Shown piece after piece: positions 1 through 7,435 of a stretch of DNA of 64,000 nt. The notes beneath the pieces are model-generated. The model had not been told where the DNA came from, did no database searches, and saw only the letters and a program-made list of their open reading frames with translations. Made by a program: the position numbers and the translations under genes. The DNA lies in NCBI GenBank assembly GCA_948471525.1, contig CAOKSY010000001.1:62001-126000 (forward strand). Reading direction: 5' to 3'. This DNA is from an uncultured Clostridia bacterium (GTDB taxonomy: Bacteria; Bacillota; Clostridia; Christensenellales; UBA3700). How positions within the stretch are numbered: position 1 is the first letter of the stretch; every line of letters begins with the position of its first letter.

Positions 1-219
1 ACAAACAACGCCGAGGGTACGGAAATACTTATCGAGCCGACGAACAAAAAAATAATCGTTTCGGACGCGTCGGGCGAACGCAACGGATACGGATTGACGG
101 ACAAAACAAAGCAATCATTTTTATACTTGCCGCAAGGTGAGTATTATATCGGATCGAACATGACCGCGGACGACGACGGCGCAATCGAAATGTCGATCAA
201 ACGTTATCTATTCGATTAA
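1..219 (+). CDS. Phage tail protein, C-terminal end (partial)
   Basis: An open frame runs from the first base to a taa at 217-219 and encodes the last 72 residues of a protein whose start is outside the window. The residues end in ...RYLFD and look like a beta-rich tail component. It lies 12 bases before the next tail gene, which starts just after an aaggagg site. By position, upstream of a hub-like protein and a fibre, it could be a distal tail protein (Dit type) or similar. This is inferred from gene order, not from a recognised motif. Confidence 0.6.
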   Translation, partial: TNNAEGTEILIEPTNKKIIVSDASGERNGYGLTDKTKQSFLYLPQGEYYIGSNMTADDDGAIEMSIKRYLFD

Positions 220-231
220 GGAGGCGCGGGC

Positions 232-1410
232 GTGTATATCGCACTTTACGACGAAAATAAAACGCATATTACAAACGTCGATAATACGACGTACGATTTG
301 ACGACCCGCGTTTATGACAATGACTCGTTTACCGCCGAGGGCGTTTGCGACGTCGATATAAACGACGCGAAAATCGCCGTTTTGTGCGACGACGCGGGCA
401 ATTACGAGTACGCGTGTTTTGCGGACGAAATCAAACCCGAAAACAACAAACGCAACGTCAAGGGGCTTGATTTCAAAACGTTGTGGGATACCGAAATTTT
501 GCTCGACTACACCCCCGACGGCAGTTTCGACGGGCGGTTGTCGAAAATCTTTGACAAGGTGGCGGCGTTGGTATTCGACCCGACGGACGCGGCGATCCGC
601 AAAATCCCCGTCGAAGTGATAATCCCGACCGATAACACCGATACGACGGAAACGTACGGCAGTTACGCGGGAACGTACCAAACCGTCAACGCGTACAAGT
701 TTTTGAAGTGTTACCTCAAATATTACGAGTACAACATTTCGACGCGGTACGACGTGGCGGCGGGTAAAATCGTTTTTACGTTCGTTAAGTGTAACGACGC
801 CGTGGAAATCAATTTGCGCGACTTTATACACGAGTTGACTACAACTTCGACGACGACAAATAAAGCGGTTGCAACTATCAAATACAACGTCGAAACGCCC
901 GAAACAGACGCGGACGGAAATATCATTTACACCACCACGCAAAAGACGGACGACGACGGAAACCCCGTTTATAACGACGACGGATCGCCCGCGTACGTGC
1001 CGAAATACAAGCCCCGTCCGCCCACCCTTGCAACCGTCTATTATTACCGCGACAAAGATAATAATATCGTGCAATCGGACGCGCGCGGCGCAATCGCGGG
1101 GCGACTGTATCCCGTCAAAACAAAAATATTCGAGTCCGAATACCTCGCCGACGCGCAATTTTCCGCCGTGGAAGAACTCGCAAACGCCCGATTTGTTGAC
1201 AATATTATCATTGACAACAATATCACGATCGACCCGCTCGATTTTTCGCCGTATCGCCTTTATACGAAAGTCGCCCTCTATTACGACGGCAAATTATACA
1301 AGACGTTACCCATAAGCGAAAAGATAACGACGCTCGACCGCGGCGGCAAAAATACAAAAATCAAACTCGGTTTCAAAAAAATTCTTTTGACCGAAATAAT
1401 CAAAGGTTAG
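232..1410 (+). CDS. Phage tail hub/tip-like protein
   Basis: A 392-residue protein starting at GTG, chosen because aaggagg at 218-224 lies seven bases before it. It has no signal peptide or membrane segment. The N-terminal half is rich in beta-type sequence with many Asp and Tyr. Around residues 225-265 there is an Asp/Gly/Asn-rich stretch with near repeats of DDDGNP, probably a surface loop. Siphovirus tail hub (Tal, Gp37-like) proteins have this length and place, directly before the fibre gene. The assignment rests mainly on gene order. The long reading frame on the opposite strand is a shadow caused by codon bias. Confidence 0.6.
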   Translation: MYIALYDENKTHITNVDNTTYDLTTRVYDNDSFTAEGVCDVDINDAKIAVLCDDAGNYEYACFADEIKPENNKRNVKGLDFKTLWDTEILLDYTPDGSFDGRLSKIFDKVAALVFDPTDAAIRKIPVEVIIPTDNTDTTETYGSYAGTYQTVNAYKFLKCYLKYYEYNISTRYDVAAGKIVFTFVKCNDAVEINLRDFIHELTTTSTTTNKAVATIKYNVETPETDADGNIIYTTTQKTDDDGNPVYNDDGSPAYVPKYKPRPPTLATVYYYRDKDNNIVQSDARGAIAGRLYPVKTKIFESEYLADAQFSAVEELANARFVDNIIIDNNITIDPLDFSPYRLYTKVALYYDGKLYKTLPISEKITTLDRGGKNTKIKLGFKKILLTEIIKG

Positions 1411-1420
1411 GAGGCAATTT

Positions 1421-2527
1421 ATGATAAAACCCGTAACGTTTCAAGGGCAATTCAACTTTAACGCGAATTTATACGCGTTAGAGGTAAAATCGCGTTTTAT
1501 CGACCAAAACAACGCGCACGGTTATTATACGGGATACGGCGACGAACTCGCCGCAACGATCGTCGGCGGCAACAAAATTCAAATCGGCACGGGCGCGTTT
1601 GTCGTATGTGGGCGCATGTCGGAAATTACGGCGGCGGAAATCGTACAACCGCAAATATTCGACGGTTTCAAAGGTTACGTCGTGGCGCGTATCGAAACTT
1701 TCCACCCCGCCGACGAGGGCAACGTAACGATTATCGCAAAGGTGCAAACGTCATGGGAGGCACTAAACCGCGAACTCGAACAAAACGACGTTTACGCGTC
1801 CACCGCCGACAACGTCAATACGGCGTACGAACTCCCGATTTATTCGTTTGAAATAAGCGGTACGCAAATTACAAATCTCGTCAAACTTATAAAACCCGTA
1901 TGTGATTACGCGACGATCAAAACGATTGTCGATAACGCACTCGCAACGGCGCAATCGGCGGTCGCAACGGCGAACGGTGCAGTATCCACCGCAAACGCGG
2001 CAAATACGAAATCCGATAACGCTGTATCGACAGCAAACACCGCAAACGACAAGTCGGACGCGGCGGTTACGAAATCGAATAAAGCGGCGGCGGACGCGGC
2101 GACTGCCCTTTCCACCGCAAACGAACTCGACGGACAAATCAAATCGGCGAACACGACGGCGGCGGGTGCGGTAACGACGGCGGACGCGGCAAAGGCGGCG
2201 GCGGATAAAGCAACGGCGGACGTTGCCGACCTTGCCGAACAAATCGCCGAGGGGCAAGGTACGTCCGTTACGTTGAACGGCGTACCGCAAGCGACTTTCC
2301 CCGCCGACGATTTAATGCACGACGGCGACAAGGCGGCGGACGCCGACCACGCGGACGCGGCGGACGTTGCCGATACCGCGGCGGAGGCGGATATGGCGCA
2401 AATGACGACGTACGCGTTTTTATCGGCGGAGGCGGAAAAAGCCGTCGGATATACCCGCGGCGGCGAAATAGACAAAACTTTCAAAAAAATATTTGCGGCG
2501 ATTGCCGCGTTACAAGGAGGCAATTAA
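1421..2527 (+). CDS. Phage tail fibre/stalk protein with Ala-rich coiled coil
   Basis: A 368-residue protein. The first 150 residues look globular (baseplate-attachment type). Residues about 165-285 are a low-complexity Ala/Thr/Lys/Asp stretch with repeated TAN-A-KSD-AV units, as expected for a long trimeric coiled-coil fibre shaft. The C-terminal part is again Ala/Asp-rich. The aaggagg that serves the next gene lies inside its last codons and its stop at 2525-2527 is one base from the next start, so the two are translationally coupled. It probably forms the stalk that carries the variable receptor-binding protein encoded next. Confidence 0.7.
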   Translation: MIKPVTFQGQFNFNANLYALEVKSRFIDQNNAHGYYTGYGDELAATIVGGNKIQIGTGAFVVCGRMSEITAAEIVQPQIFDGFKGYVVARIETFHPADEGNVTIIAKVQTSWEALNRELEQNDVYASTADNVNTAYELPIYSFEISGTQITNLVKLIKPVCDYATIKTIVDNALATAQSAVATANGAVSTANAANTKSDNAVSTANTANDKSDAAVTKSNKAAADAATALSTANELDGQIKSANTTAAGAVTTADAAKAAADKATADVADLAEQIAEGQGTSVTLNGVPQATFPADDLMHDGDKAADADHADAADVADTAAEADMAQMTTYAFLSAEAEKAVGYTRGGEIDKTFKKIFAAIAALQGGN

Positions 2528-2528
2528 A

Positions 2529-3590
2529 ATGTTGCAATTTGAAAAGGCGAAAATTTACGGCGTCGATAAAGTCGGATCGTCAAGCCCCTCCGCCCTCGTT
2601 CGTACGGACGCGGCGGTCGGGTTAAACGTAACGGTCGGCGCAAGTGAAATCACGAGCGATTTTGACCGTTGTTATCCGTGGTGCGATATGCAAGAGGTAA
2701 CGGATGAACACGGCAACGTTTTTATTAAGATACCGAAATTTTACGCGAAGATCACGAAGAACGCCGACGGCACTTTCAAACACCAAATATCGGGCGTCCG
2801 TTACGAGGGGTTTTCGACGTTGTTTATTGACGGCGCGGGCAACGAACTTGATTATATCCTCGTCGGCAAATATGAGGGTAGCGGCTCGGCGTCGCGCGTG
2901 TATTCAAAAACGGGTCAAACCGTCCTCGTTAATATTACGCTCGACAATTTCCGTACGGGTTGCAAAGCAAACGGCGCGGGGTATCAACAGTACGATTTTT
3001 TGATCGACTTGATTATCAAAGAATTATGGCTCGTCGAAATGAAAACGACGGACTCGCAATCAATCATGAAAGGATTTACAGCGGGTAGCAATTCGGCGGC
3101 AATCACGACGGGGCATACCGACGTCGTCAAAACGCCGTCGGGGTCGGAGGTTAGCAATACCGACGGCGCGCATGCTTGCAAGTATCGCGGGATCGAGAAT
3201 TTATGGGGTAACACTTTTACGTTTTGCGACGGTATATCGTTCGCGTCGGAAAAGATTTATATTTGCACCGACCCCGCGGCGTATAAGGCGGGAAAAACCG
3301 CGTCGCCGTATGTGTATCACGGCAACCGCCCCACTTCGTCGAGTTGGATAAAAACGGTCGCTCCGCTTGACCGTAACCCGCTTATACAGTACGCAACCGC
3401 CGCGGCGGGCGGATCGTCCTCGACGTATTTTGCGGATTATACTTGGTATTCGTCGAGCGGCGTTATTTTGCTCGTCGGCGGGTTTTGGTACTACGGCACG
3501 GACGCGGGTGTGTGGTGTTGGTTCGGGAACAATTCCGCGTCGAGCGCGTACGCGAACGTCGGCGGTCGTCTTTGTTACAAACCTCTTTGA
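2529..3590 (+). CDS. DGR target: variable receptor-binding tail protein with C-type-lectin-like end
   Basis: A 353-residue protein. The start at 2529 is chosen over an in-frame upstream ATG at 2493 because aaggagg at 2514-2520 fits it. The C-terminal half has features of DGR targets (CLec/FGE-sulfatase-like fold): CKYRGIENLWGN near residues 217-228, and a terminal GGFWYYG...NVGGRLCY block. The last 42 codons contain the variable repeat. Relative to the template, ten residues differ through adenine-site changes (Asn to Phe, Tyr, Asp or Ser, Asp to Gly, Tyr to Cys, Ile to Leu) while the scaffold GNNSAS and NVGGR are kept. It probably sits at the tip of the fibre and binds the host surface, diversified by the retroelement downstream. 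Confidence 0.88.
   Translation: MLQFEKAKIYGVDKVGSSSPSALVRTDAAVGLNVTVGASEITSDFDRCYPWCDMQEVTDEHGNVFIKIPKFYAKITKNADGTFKHQISGVRYEGFSTLFIDGAGNELDYILVGKYEGSGSASRVYSKTGQTVLVNITLDNFRTGCKANGAGYQQYDFLIDLIIKELWLVEMKTTDSQSIMKGFTAGSNSAAITTGHTDVVKTPSGSEVSNTDGAHACKYRGIENLWGNTFTFCDGISFASEKIYICTDPAAYKAGKTASPYVYHGNRPTSSSWIKTVAPLDRNPLIQYATAAAGGSSSTYFADYTWYSSSGVILLVGGFWYYGTDAGVWCWFGNNSASSAYANVGGRLCYKPL
3466..3572 (+). repeat. DGR variable repeat (VR)
   Basis: This 107-base segment at the 3' end of the target gene aligns without gaps to 3692-3798 (offset 226). There are 13 differences. Twelve lie where the template has A: T at 3483, 3484, 3489, 3492, 3522, 3523 and 3549; G at 3496, 3501, 3517 and 3544; C at 3570. 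The only non-A difference is T to G at 3510. The adenine-free stretch 3556-3569 near the 3' end is identical in both copies and, with the few bases after it, is the likely initiation-of-mutagenic-homing (IMH) region. Confidence 0.95.
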
Positions 3591-3598
3591 GGGGGTTT

Positions 3599-3618
3599 AC
3601 GGGGGAAACTTCCCCCGT
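3599..3618 (+). promoter_or_regulatory. GC hairpin/cruciform downstream of VR
   Basis: ACGGGGGA (3599-3606) and TCCCCCGT (3611-3618) form a perfect 8-bp stem with a 4-base loop, 27 bases after the variable repeat ends and 8 bases after the stop codon. No run of T follows, so a simple terminator is unlikely. DGRs of the Bordetella phage type need a similar short GC-rich hairpin or cruciform just after the VR for efficient target recognition. Stem length and place match; the loop AACT does not match the GRNA loop described there. Confidence 0.6.
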
Positions 3619-3691
3619 CATAATGCGCGCATAGCGTAACGCAAAAAAAAGAATAATCAATCGAGGGGGTATGCAATCCGAATTTGTCGGC

Positions 3692-3798
3692 TTTTGCTCG
3701 TCGGCGGGAATTGGAACAACGACACGAACGCGGGTTTGTGGTATTGGAACGGGAACAATTCCGCGTCGAACGCGAACGCGAACGTCGGCGGTCGTATT
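3692..3798 (+). repeat. DGR template repeat (TR)
   Basis: This copy lies between the target gene and the reverse transcriptase. It contains 24 adenines in 107 bases, mostly as AAY codons in the VR reading frame (nine Asn codons plus Asp and Tyr), the usual design that lets adenine randomisation change amino acids without creating stop codons. Twelve of the 24 adenines differ in the VR, against one of the 83 other bases. After the repeat, VR and TR still agree weakly for about seven bases with non-A differences at 3799 and 3803, as expected for IMH against IMH*. The frame here is open but no protein is expected. Confidence 0.95.
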
Positions 3799-3933
3799 GG
3801 TTGCATGGTAAGTCTTTTAAGGGATTGCATATCCCCGACCACTCGGTCGAAAATTGCCGTAAAGAGTGCGGTTTAGTAGGGCGAAAGCGTCGAAACACCG
3901 TAAGGCGCAACAAAGACTCTTTGAAAGGAAACA
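3799..3933 (+). ncRNA. TR-RT spacer, probable structured part of the template RNA
   Basis: No gene is visible between the template repeat and the reverse transcriptase. It holds a CGACC/GGTCG hairpin with a 4-base loop (3836-3849), and the ribosome site gaaagg for the RT gene at its end. In the studied Bordetella DGR the RNA 3' of TR folds and is needed for priming and for binding the RT complex; a similar role is inferred here from position. Confidence 0.45.
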
Positions 3934-4980
3934 ATGAAACGTATCGGATATTTATACGAAAAAATTACTTCGATTGATAATCTTATTTTGGCGGTACGCA
4001 ACGCGACCAAAAACAAGAAACACCGCCGCGGGATCGTAAAAGACGCCCACGACAACCCCGAATTATTCGCCGCACGTGTGCAACGGATACTCGAACGCGG
4101 GATCACGCTTTCCCCGCCGCGCGAAAAGACGCGTCGGGAACATAACAAAATACGGCATATCAAAGTACCGAAATTCTTTCCCGATCAAATCGTGCATTGG
4201 GCGTTAATGCAAGTTATAAACCCGATAATCAACCGCGGCATGTATCGTTATTGTTGCGGATCGGTTGCGGGGCGCGGCACGAAAGCGGCACGGAAAGCGA
4301 TTGACAAATTTATCAAAAACGATCCGCGGATAAAATACATTTACAAAGCGGATATACACCACTTTTTCGAGTCGGTCGATATTGAGTTATTAAAACAAAA
4401 ATTCCGACGCGTCATAAAGGACGCAAAGGTTTTGAAACTCATTGACGATATACTCGATAACGGCGGGTCGGGATTACCGATCGGATACTATACGTCGCAA
4501 GGTTTTTCAAATTTTTACTTGCAAACGTTCGACCACACCGTAAAAGAAAAATTGCATATCAAACATTACGTGCGATATGCGGACGATATAGTTTTCCTCG
4601 ACCGCAACAAACGGAAACTACATAAAGCGCATGTCGCGCTCGGAAACGTGTTGCGCCGCGGGAAATTGCGGATAAAAGACGATTGGCAAATATGGCGGTA
4701 CGGATCGCGCCCGATTGATTTTGTCGGGTATCGGTTTTATAAAGGGTTTACCCTCCTCCGCAAACATATTTTTTACAGTTTGACCCGCGCCGTTCGGAAG
4801 ATACAACGTTTCGGATTGCGTTTGCGTCAATGCTTGCGGTTTATATCCTATATCGCCCGCGCAAAAGTTATCAACTTTAAGAAATATTATATCGAGCGCA
4901 TAAAACCGATCGTATCGAAAGGTTGCGCGCAAAAAATCGTATCATTACACGCCCGCACGATTGCCGCCGCGGTGTGTTGA
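3934..4980 (+). CDS. DGR reverse transcriptase
   Basis: A 348-residue retroelement-type reverse transcriptase of the usual DGR length. Visible motifs in order are CCGSVAGRGT, KADIHHFFESVD (first catalytic Asp region), LPIGYYTSQGFSN, which has the IGxxxSQ form typical of DGR enzymes rather than group II intron RTs, and RYADDIVFL with the catalytic YxDD. A basic C-terminal thumb follows. It has no maturase or endonuclease domain. It copies the template RNA with errors at adenines, and the cDNA replaces the variable repeat. No avd-like accessory gene is seen on either side in the window. The start has a gaaagg site seven bases upstream. Confidence 0.93.
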   Translation: MKRIGYLYEKITSIDNLILAVRNATKNKKHRRGIVKDAHDNPELFAARVQRILERGITLSPPREKTRREHNKIRHIKVPKFFPDQIVHWALMQVINPIINRGMYRYCCGSVAGRGTKAARKAIDKFIKNDPRIKYIYKADIHHFFESVDIELLKQKFRRVIKDAKVLKLIDDILDNGGSGLPIGYYTSQGFSNFYLQTFDHTVKEKLHIKHYVRYADDIVFLDRNKRKLHKAHVALGNVLRRGKLRIKDDWQIWRYGSRPIDFVGYRFYKGFTLLRKHIFYSLTRAVRKIQRFGLRLRQCLRFISYIARAKVINFKKYYIERIKPIVSKGCAQKIVSLHARTIAAAVC

Positions 4981-5008
4981 TAAAAAAATTATCGGAGGTA
5001 AATAAAAC

Positions 5009-5233
5009 ATGGCAAAAACAAAAAAAGTTTTCAGCAAAGCGGAATGGTTAAAATCCGCAAACGCAAACCTCGCCGCGGGCGTGTTGACCGAACGCGAAAT
5101 TGCCGACGCATGCAAAATTTGGGTTGACGACCTCGACGGCAAGACGGCGGATGAAATCGCCGCAAACGGCGGTATGACGCTCCGCGACGAGTGGTTTGTC
5201 GAAGTTGCCGACGGCGGCGGAGGCGACGTATGA
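5009..5233 (+). CDS. Small phage protein of unknown function
   Basis: A 74-residue protein with a strong ggaggt site before the ATG. It has an amphipathic helical middle part (AEWLKSANANLAAG, REIADACKIWVDD) and an acidic, Gly-rich tail. No domain was recognised. It directly follows the reverse transcriptase, but it is acidic and much shorter than the basic Avd helper of other DGRs, so it is not called Avd. Its stop overlaps the start of the next gene (ATGA), so it is more likely part of the tail-lysis operon. Confidence 0.7.
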   Translation: MAKTKKVFSKAEWLKSANANLAAGVLTEREIADACKIWVDDLDGKTADEIAANGGMTLRDEWFVEVADGGGGDV

Positions 5234-5541
5234 CAGCGGTTGAAATCGTCGCCCTCGTGATTAGCATTGTCGGGGCGGTATCGGCGATATGTGCGATCGT
5301 TGCGTTTTTTGTCAATCGCGGCAAGGACAAATACGACAACGGCAACACGGACGGCAGTTTGCGCGCCGACGTCAAATATATGCGTAACAGTTTCGACGAT
5401 TTACGCCTCGACGTCAAAGAGGTTGCCCGCAAGCAAGACGCCCTCGGCGAACGTTTAATCCGCGTCGAGGAAAGCACGAAATCGGCGCACAAACGAATTG
5501 ACACACTCGAAAAGGAAATACACCGAACGGAGGACAATTAA
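5230..5541 (+). CDS. XhlA-like phage membrane protein
   Basis: A 103-residue protein whose start at 5230 overlaps the previous stop (ATGA). An in-frame upstream start would add an Arg run translated from the previous gene and is rejected. Residues 4-27 form one membrane helix, and residues about 40-100 form a charged coiled coil (VARKQDALGERLIRVEE). This is the layout of XhlA/haemolysin-type proteins next to holins in Bacillota prophages, which help the holin in lysis. The next gene, a holin candidate, starts three bases after its stop. Confidence 0.7.
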   Translation: MTAVEIVALVISIVGAVSAICAIVAFFVNRGKDKYDNGNTDGSLRADVKYMRNSFDDLRLDVKEVARKQDALGERLIRVEESTKSAHKRIDTLEKEIHRTEDN

Positions 5542-5544
5542 AAC

Positions 5545-6000
5545 ATGGAAACATTACTCGAATTTTTCAAAAATTACGGCTTGCCGATAACGATAATCGC
5601 CGTTGTTGGGATCGTGGTACTCGGCATATTAAAGTATTGCAATCTATTTAAGAAAATCGCCGAAAATAAACGGCATTACATATATTTTGCAATATCGGTC
5701 GGGTTGTCGGTGCTTGCGACGATAATTTATTTACTTATCGTCAAACAGTTTGCGGCGGGTTACGTCGTGGCGATCGCGCTTGCGATATACGCGTTAAATC
5801 AAACATTTTATAACATTTTCAAAATAACGCCGATCAATGAACTTGCGCGAAAATTACTCGACTTTATCGTTTCGCTTTTTAAGCGCAAGAACACCGCCGA
5901 AACGCCCGCAACCGCCGCGCCCGATAAAACGCCCGACGGCAACGCGGAAAGCGACGACAGCGCGCAAAAGCCGCCCGAAACGGACGCGGAAAACAAATAA
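5545..6000 (+). CDS. Holin-like phage membrane protein
   Basis: A 151-residue protein with three predicted membrane helices (about residues 11-30, 45-66 and 70-90), followed by a basic segment (FKRKN) and a hydrophilic tail of about 40 residues rich in Pro, Ala and Asp. Place after an XhlA-like gene and before the operon terminator fits a phage holin. The size is large for one but within range. No endolysin gene follows in this window, so the lysin must lie elsewhere in the phage if it is intact. Confidence 0.6.
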   Translation: METLLEFFKNYGLPITIIAVVGIVVLGILKYCNLFKKIAENKRHYIYFAISVGLSVLATIIYLLIVKQFAAGYVVAIALAIYALNQTFYNIFKITPINELARKLLDFIVSLFKRKNTAETPATAAPDKTPDGNAESDDSAQKPPETDAENK

Positions 6001-6013
6001 TTTAATACATGAC

Positions 6014-6042
6014 AAAACGCCCCGCGATTGCGAGGCGTTTTT
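6014..6042 (+). terminator. Bidirectional terminator between converging phage operons
   Basis: AAAACGCC and GGCGTTTT pair around a short loop, with T runs on both strands, between the end of the holin gene and the converging lysogeny operon. Confidence 0.8.
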
Positions 6043-6057
6043 ATTGTGCATGCGGTT

Positions 6058-6768
6058 TTATTCGGCGGTTGACTCTCCCGTTATTTCGATATTGCAACCG
6101 AAATTTTGACCGTCGCCCCCGCCCGTTATATCGGCGATTGCGCCGTCAAGGACGAACCCCTCGTCAAATGCGGTCAACAATTCCCACGCAAGATCGGAAT
6201 TGATACGACCGACGCGCGCCCGTGTACGGCGGTTTATAATGTCGGTACTTTCGGGATAATCGGCGGTCGGTTTGTGCTTGATTAAAAGCGGGTCGCCGAC
6301 CTTGCTTTTTTGTATGTGCGCTTGACAGTCGCCGAACGTTACACCGACGGCTTTTGTATGGAACGGGAAAACAATATCGCCGCGGATTATCCGCGCCGAC
6401 GGTTGCGCGGGTGCGCCGTCCTCAACCGCCTTTATTTGCGCCCGCAATTCGGCTTGACGGGCGTTATTCTCGGCGATCGTATTATTTATCGCGGCGCGTT
6501 GTTTGTCGGTTTCCGACGGCGTACGGGCGGCGGCTTTTGCGTCGCGCTCGGCTTTCGTTTCGCGGCGGCGGGCAATTACCGCAAACACCGTAAACACGAC
6601 GCCGACGGCAAGCAACAGCAACACGACAACGGCTTGCCATGCTTGCATATTTTCGCCGTTTTCCCCTATCGACCCGCTTATCACGCCCGCGAAGATTACG
6701 AGCGGCAACCACGCGACGACAGCGATAATAATACGGATTGACCGTTTAAGATTATAAAACCATTTCAT
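6058..6768 (-). CDS. Prophage membrane protein with HIRAN-like domain
   Basis: A 236-residue protein. Two membrane helices lie at about residues 10-33 and 43-66, then a charged helical linker (residues 67-118). A soluble domain follows from about residue 128: VGVTFGDCQAHI, KVGDPLLIKHKP, RTRARVGRINSDLAWEL and ADITGGG match the pattern of the HIRAN domain (VGV.F..RQ.....GD.L.L...P, then IGY....A..L). HIRAN domains normally recognise DNA ends in helicases; joined to membrane helices the role is unknown. The gene starts two bases after the repressor stop, with a ggaggagg site inside the repressor gene, so it should be expressed in the lysogen. That makes it a candidate lysogenic-conversion or superinfection-exclusion gene (inference). 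Confidence 0.7.
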   Translation of the reverse strand: MKWFYNLKRSIRIIIAVVAWLPLVIFAGVISGSIGENGENMQAWQAVVVLLLLAVGVVFTVFAVIARRRETKAERDAKAAARTPSETDKQRAAINNTIAENNARQAELRAQIKAVEDGAPAQPSARIIRGDIVFPFHTKAVGVTFGDCQAHIQKSKVGDPLLIKHKPTADYPESTDIINRRTRARVGRINSDLAWELLTAFDEGFVLDGAIADITGGGDGQNFGCNIEITGESTAE

Positions 6769-6770
6769 GA

Positions 6771-7181
6771 TTAAAAGCCTCCTCCGCTTTTGATTTGTTT
6801 TTCGATTTGATATGCGAAATGTAAAACCTCGGTTTTTTCACGGATACCGAAACCCGAAACCACTTTTAATAATTCAAGATCGAGCGCGGATAAACCGTCG
6901 CCCACTTCCCCCGCGATTGCGGTATTGTTGGAATTGTTGTTGCCGATAATTTGTTGTACGGGTGCGGCGGGTGCGCCCCGCGGCTCTTTCCCCGTTATAA
7001 GATAATCGAGCGACACGCCGAAAAATTCGGCGATTTTTGGATAATAAGACGCGGAAACGTCGTGCCGCCCTTTACACCACTCCGAAACCGTATTCGCCCG
7101 AACGCCCAACACCCGCGCGAGGTCGGCTTGCCGCCTTTTTTGCGTTTTCAAAAGGTCGTTTATTTGATCCGCGATCGTCAT
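6771..7181 (-). CDS. Xre-family phage repressor
   Basis: A 136-residue protein. The start at 7181 has aaggagg at 7193-7199; a longer frame up to 7394 reaches past the gene's own promoter and is rejected. Residues 1-60 are a helix-turn-helix of the Xre/Cro type (RQADLARVLGVRANTVSEW). The middle has an Asn-rich stretch (IIGNNNSNN), and the C-terminal part is helical, perhaps for dimerisation. It controls lysogeny, presumably by binding the inverted repeats in the region 7234-7542. Its operon continues into the membrane HIRAN gene. Confidence 0.85.
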   Translation of the reverse strand: MTIADQINDLLKTQKRRQADLARVLGVRANTVSEWCKGRHDVSASYYPKIAEFFGVSLDYLITGKEPRGAPAAPVQQIIGNNNSNNTAIAGEVGDGLSALDLELLKVVSGFGIREKTEVLHFAYQIEKQIKSGGGF

Positions 7182-7233
7182 AATAAAAAAATCCTCCTTG
7201 AAACGATTTTTCCGAAAACCGCAACAAGAAAGA

Positions 7234-7262
7234 TTGACAATATCGACACGTCGGTATATAAT
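7234..7262 (+). promoter_or_regulatory. Rightward promoter with operator-like repeats
   Basis: TTGACA (7234-7239) and TATAAT (7257-7262) with a 17-base spacer match the consensus fully. Two related 16-base inverted repeats of the form TATCG-N6-CGRTA lie here: 7241-7256, filling the spacer, and 7274-7289, just after the expected start. They are good candidates for repressor operators. No well-supported gene lies between this promoter and the terminator at 7436-7470. Confidence 0.75.
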
Positions 7263-7365
7263 ATACGTACGGGTATCGAAACACCGATATAAAACGGGGT
7301 CGGTATCCATTAGCCGCGTTATGTTGGCAAATTCCTTGTCGTGGTATAATGATTGTCGCAGATTT

Positions 7366-7394
7366 ATTATACCAAACGATCGGGAAAAAGTCAA
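7366..7394 (-). promoter_or_regulatory. Repressor (leftward) promoter
   Basis: Read on the minus strand, TTGACT (7394-7389) and TATAAT (7371-7366) are 17 bases apart. Transcription would start near 7359 and leave a leader of about 180 bases before the repressor. An inverted repeat TGGTATAAT (7342-7350) / ATTATACCA (7366-7374) overlaps the -10 element. Confidence 0.75.
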
Positions 7395-7435
7395 CGAGCG
7401 CGGCTATAAATTTATGTCGAACTTAACGGCATAAC

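Noticed and set aside
208..1158. A 316-codon frame on the minus strand
   Set aside because: Shadow of the tail hub-like gene; its sequence is a low-complexity Val/Arg/Phe mix.
3694..3876. An open frame reading through the template repeat
   Set aside because: It is open only because TR mirrors the VR frame; it has no ribosome site and TR works as RNA.
5009..5233. Avd accessory protein of the DGR
   Set aside because: Too short and acidic, without the basic four-helix pattern of Avd.
7182..7394. N-terminal extension of the repressor frame
   Set aside because: It would start at the repressor's own -35 element; the inner ATG has a strong ribosome site.
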